Source of the DNA: Paulownia fortunei
Taxonomy: Eukaryota; Streptophyta; Magnoliopsida; Lamiales; Paulowniaceae
DNA: 64,000 nucleotides
Reading direction: 5' to 3'
Assembly (NCBI GenBank): GCA_019321725.1
Contig: CM033110.1
Coordinates: 11,153,278 to 11,217,277 of the forward strand
Shown in pieces: positions 60,801-64,000 of this stretch. The position numbers and the translations under genes are program-made. The notes beneath the pieces are model-generated. The model saw nothing but the letters and a program-made list of their open reading frames with translations, was not told where the DNA came from and made no database searches. How positions within the stretch are numbered: position 1 is the stretch's first letter; the number at the start of each line of letters is the position of its first letter.

Positions 60801-62623
60801 CAAAATAATAGCATGACAAAATGATCTTGAGAAGGAATTTTCAACTTGGATAACTTGTGTTGTTTTTTAATTCTAGATTAAAACTTTTTTCTGGGAAAAT
60901 TAAAATCTAGATAGTCTGGTCCCTTCATTTTCAACAAGATATTTCCATTTAGGGCGGTTGAGCTCAAAGGTAATGATGACTTATTATTTCGTATCAATGG
61001 ACAAAGGTTGAAACATTATTACAGAAATGAAATTTGGAAGATGTCTAATCTTCCACTTGGAGAAACAACCTAAGGTATTCGGTTTTAGTCTAGCTAAAAA
61101 CTTTAAATAAAGTGCTTCTTGGGAGGCAACCCAAGCTCTCTGTTATTGTCTTTGTGTGTGTTGTTTTTTTTTTTTGTTATTCTTGTGTCATTTCATATCA
61201 TGATTGTTCCTTGATATTTTACTCATTTTTGCAGGTTAAAGGCTGAATATTCAAAAAATTCATCTTCGTCTAATGACGCCCTTCTCACCTAGGACTTAAC
61301 ACAATCCATTTTCAAGAAAGTTCTCTTGTTTTGCAATTCTCTCAATCATTGAGGACAATACTTATATTAAGTTTGGGAGGAGGGGGGAGGGAGTTCAAGA
61401 TTTTAGGATAACTACTTGTTGCTTAAGAAGTTTAATGCTTGTTTGTAGATTGTTGAGTTTGGTTAATTGACTTGTTTAGTTTACTGATTGTCAAATTTAG
61501 TAATGAACTATATGTATATTTGAAAAAAGTGAATATTAGAATATGTACATTTGTTTACGTGTCTAAACATCCAAAATTGGTTTTGTTACTTTAAGAGGTC
61601 TTGTGAATCTTGATGCATTAAATAGTTCATTGAGTCACATTTAATTGTTTAGAGATAGTTATAAGGTTTAATTATTTTCTAAATGATCCCACCAATCTTT
61701 AAAACTCATTGGAAATCCTAGGTAACATAGCATTAGAGAGATGATTTAGGTCATTTTTTGACCATTTGAGTCTTTGAAGCCAACCTATACTGGAATTATT
61801 CCCTAGTGTGCCTTCTTGAGCCTTTTGAAACAATTCTTTCGACACCACATACACATTATCGAACTTTATGAAAAATTCCAATTTTGACCATTTTTTTTCT
61901 CATTTACACAATCATTCTCGAATGAATTGTTGTATTAAAAAATATAAATATAGAAAAGAAACGATTGAAAAATGATGAAAATGAAGAGATTATGAGTTGA
62001 GGTGTATGATTTGAACTCCCTAAAATAAATAGATCTCCATTGCATACAACAAAAGAAATAAGTTTGGAGGTAATCCAAGATAAAAAAAATAGAAAAAAGA
62101 AAAATGGGATGTTCAATAAAGAAAATGAAGGGATTGATGAAGAAGTTGGTGCTTATTCATAAAGGTTCTAATATGATTATGCAAAATGGGTAATTTTTAG
62201 CTACAAATTTTCATATATTCCCACCGTTACCCAATTCTCACAATACAAGCTTTGCAAGTTCTTTTGATCTTTGATGCTATGATTTACCTACATTAGTGGA
62301 GATTGGTGTGAAAAATAAGCCTATAAAATTTGGTAATCACATCAAAAATGGATTAAATAGTAGTAGTTGGCTTAATAAACCTATTCGAATGATAAATATA
62401 AGTTGATAAACTACTACTTTCACACTCACACACACAAGACCATGAAGTTAAGTGAAACCAATATGCATGTTAACATGTAAACTTGGTATATTATTCTAAT
62501 CTTTTGAGATACGATGTTAGAAAAATCTTTTTTGACTTTGGTAGCCTGATTCATCGAGAGGTTGTTATTGAGAATTCATGTTTGATGCTTGAGAATAAGC
62601 AAATCTTCAAGTTTGCGGGTATT
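60801..62623 (+). other. Element D 3' interior, non-coding
   Basis: A conserved box AGTGCTTCTTGGGAGGCAAC lies at 61111-61130, a purine tract AGTTTGGGAGGAGGGGGGAG at 61371-61390, and a weak polypurine tract CAAGTTTGCGGGTATT just before the 3' LTR. Athila elements often carry an env-like frame here; none is visible. Minus-strand frames at 61699-62116 are chance. Confidence 0.6.
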
Positions 62624-63970
62624 TGATAAGTTGGCTTTATACCAACAAATTAAGTACTTCTAGACTAATTATTTGATTAATCTCAAGTAATTTATCAAGT
62701 TTTTATGCGTGTTTTGATGCATTACATAACAACTCTCCAAAATGTAAGTCAAGAAGAAAATTGAGAGACATAACAAGCCAAAAATATAAAAAAAAAATAA
62801 AGGCATGCCATGGCACAGTCATACCATACCGCGACATAGCCTAAAAAAGGAGAAAAACAAGCATAAAGGTTCATATCGCAGCATGGTCTGAGCTTGCCAC
62901 AAGCATGCCTCATCACAAAATGCATGTCTCTGTGTGGTCTGAGCATGCCCCAGCATTGTCACATTTTTTGCACATGGTCTACTTTTTCTTTCATCCGATT
63001 TTAAGAGAATAAAAGAGATATGATGGGAGACACTTGAACCTAATTTTATAGGCTAAAAAAGTATCATAAAATAAAGAAAAATGAGGCTAAAACAAGGGTA
63101 AATGATTTTTAAAAGAGGAGGCAAGATGGCTAAGAAGTAGGTTGGTTACAACTTGCAAAAGATGAGAGTTTTGGTGGAGATAAAAAAAGGGAGAACAACC
63201 AAGAAAAAGATGAGGACATTTTTAGGGGGTTTTGGGATGACTCTTGGGGAAAGAAAATGGAGCAATTATATGTTTTGAGTTAAACTTTTCTTGGAGCAAT
63301 CAAATAATCAAGATACAATACTAAATATGATAACATAAACAAGATGAATAACTTGAACTAATAATGTTTGGAACTCAAAACATAGGATCAAATAAAGTTA
63401 TATCATCCTCTAGAAAGAAAAGTTTAGTTCATTAATTGAGATTGTTTGATGTATGAGATTTAATACTCGAGAGGAAAGATTATACATGATCATAAGGTTA
63501 ACACAACCTAGGAATCATAGAGTTGAGAAACTTATGAAACTTTTGAAGTTTTAAAGAAGAATTCATTGACCTTTTGTAGATTTTTATTCTTGGATTTTTA
63601 TAGAGATATCGAAATTTATGTTAGAACTCATAGTCAATTCGGCACTCGAGAGAAGGAATTGATGAACATTGGAATTCTTAACTTACATGTGTTTGTTAAC
63701 TTGAATTGGTATGTTTTGAAGAAAGAACATATGTAATAATTAATTGAGTCATTCCCCTAGAATTTCTTGCTCATAAAGTGTTTGTTGTATTGTTTCTAAG
63801 AACTCCACTATTGTTTTTGCATTTTTTATTTTACTCTATTTTGTTTACCAATCATCACTCGATTTTACAGATAAAATTAGGACTGGTTGAACTACATTAC
63901 TTGTATGCAATTTTTTATCACACTCTTTATGGACACCATGCACTTGCGATTTGCAAAATATTCACGAACA
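62624..63970 (+). repeat. Element D 3' LTR
   Basis: 1347 bp, starting TGATAAGTTGGC and ending ATTCACGAACA. It aligns with the 5' LTR at both ends but has a deletion and an inverted segment in the middle. Confidence 0.9.
63281..63426. repeat. Inverted segment in element D 3' LTR
   Basis: 63301-63424 is the reverse complement of about 54893-55017 in the 5' LTR; for example GGAACTCAAAACATAGGATC answers GATCCTATGTTTTGAGTTCC. It is bounded by the 12-bp inverted pair TAAACTTTTCTT (63281-63292) and AAGAAAAGTTTA (63415-63426). Confidence 0.9.
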
Positions 63971-63975
63971 CTTCC

Positions 63976-64000
63976 ACCAAGTTATCACTAATCTTGGCCA
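63976..64000 (+). mobile_element. Continuation of the Copia protease beyond element D
   Basis: Immediately after the right target duplication, one frame reads HQVITNLG, the kind of sequence that follows the D-S-G-A-S active site in Copia proteases (S-H-x-V-T-x-N-L). It fits as the continuation of the frame cut at 54062, apart from a one-base offset. The rest of the element lies outside the window. Confidence 0.6.

Larger units (their letters stand above)
54063..63970 (+). mobile_element. Element D: Athila-type Ty3/gypsy retrotransposon, degenerate
   Basis: LTRs at 54063-55594 and 62624-63970 enclose a 7-kb interior with primer site, gag, protease, RT-RNase H and integrase in gypsy order. Flanks are CCTCC (54058-54062) and CTTCC (63971-63975), a target duplication with one difference. 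The 5' LTR starts TA instead of TG. Gag, protease and RT segments carry wording typical of the Athila lineage ([34 protein letters not shown]). There are many stops and frameshifts. No env-like frame was found between integrase and 3' LTR. Confidence 0.9.

Noticed and set aside
61699..62116. Possible env-like frame of the Athila element
   Set aside because: Frames are short, on the wrong strand and without a signal peptide or transmembrane arrangement expected for such a product.

Overview
The window is nuclear DNA of a flowering plant, probably a eudicot. It is AT-rich, has one multi-exon host gene with GT/AG introns and a chloroplast-type N-terminus, and is otherwise packed with decayed plant transposable elements. 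The genus cannot be told from the sequence.

The only gene that reads as intact is at 18545-25786 (+): a seven-exon homologue of LTO1, the thylakoid VKOR-thioredoxin fusion oxidoreductase (390 codons plus stop). All exon junctions keep frame and all eight cysteines expected of the VKOR and thioredoxin parts are present. Other host-derived sequences are broken: a Myb/SANT-like gene in two blocks (1389-2095, 3696-4571), an intronless ribosomal protein uS10/RPS20 copy on the minus strand (10065-10395), and a small secreted proline-rich protein on the minus strand (34549-34773) that still has a TATA box.

Layout. 1-12200: LTR scraps, Myb/SANT fragments, a Copia protease-integrase remnant, a 1.8 kb Mutator-like element with long terminal inverted repeats (7024-8862), the RPS20 pseudogene and a LINE RNase H remnant. 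12299-17930: a Copia element with both LTRs and many frame breaks. 17931-26900: LTO1 and its flanks. 26927-37262: inverted-repeat DNA elements (26927-28059; 29670-30380 with TTA target duplications; 35840-36910), a Ty3/gypsy Tat-like gag-protease remnant (31648-34548) and an old duplication. 37263-50397: a mostly non-coding minus-strand Tat-like LTR element (A) whose 3' LTR was entered by an Athila-like element (B, 37709-43113) and whose interior was entered by a 2.3 kb solo LTR (C, 44538-46837, perfect CTTTA duplication). 51858-64000: a hAT transposase pseudogene ends at a small Copia remnant, which is itself interrupted in its protease by a 9.9 kb Athila element (D, 54063-63970) with near-identical target duplications.

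The elements do not form a pathway with LTO1. They record repeated nesting, deletion and local rearrangement around one host gene. I did not find a convincing new biological system. The most informative observations are structural: a stray LTR fragment inside element B, an inverted segment inside one LTR of element D, flanks of element A that rejoin to match another site in the window, several minisatellites inside retroelements, and a hairpin-forming repeat in an LTO1 intron.
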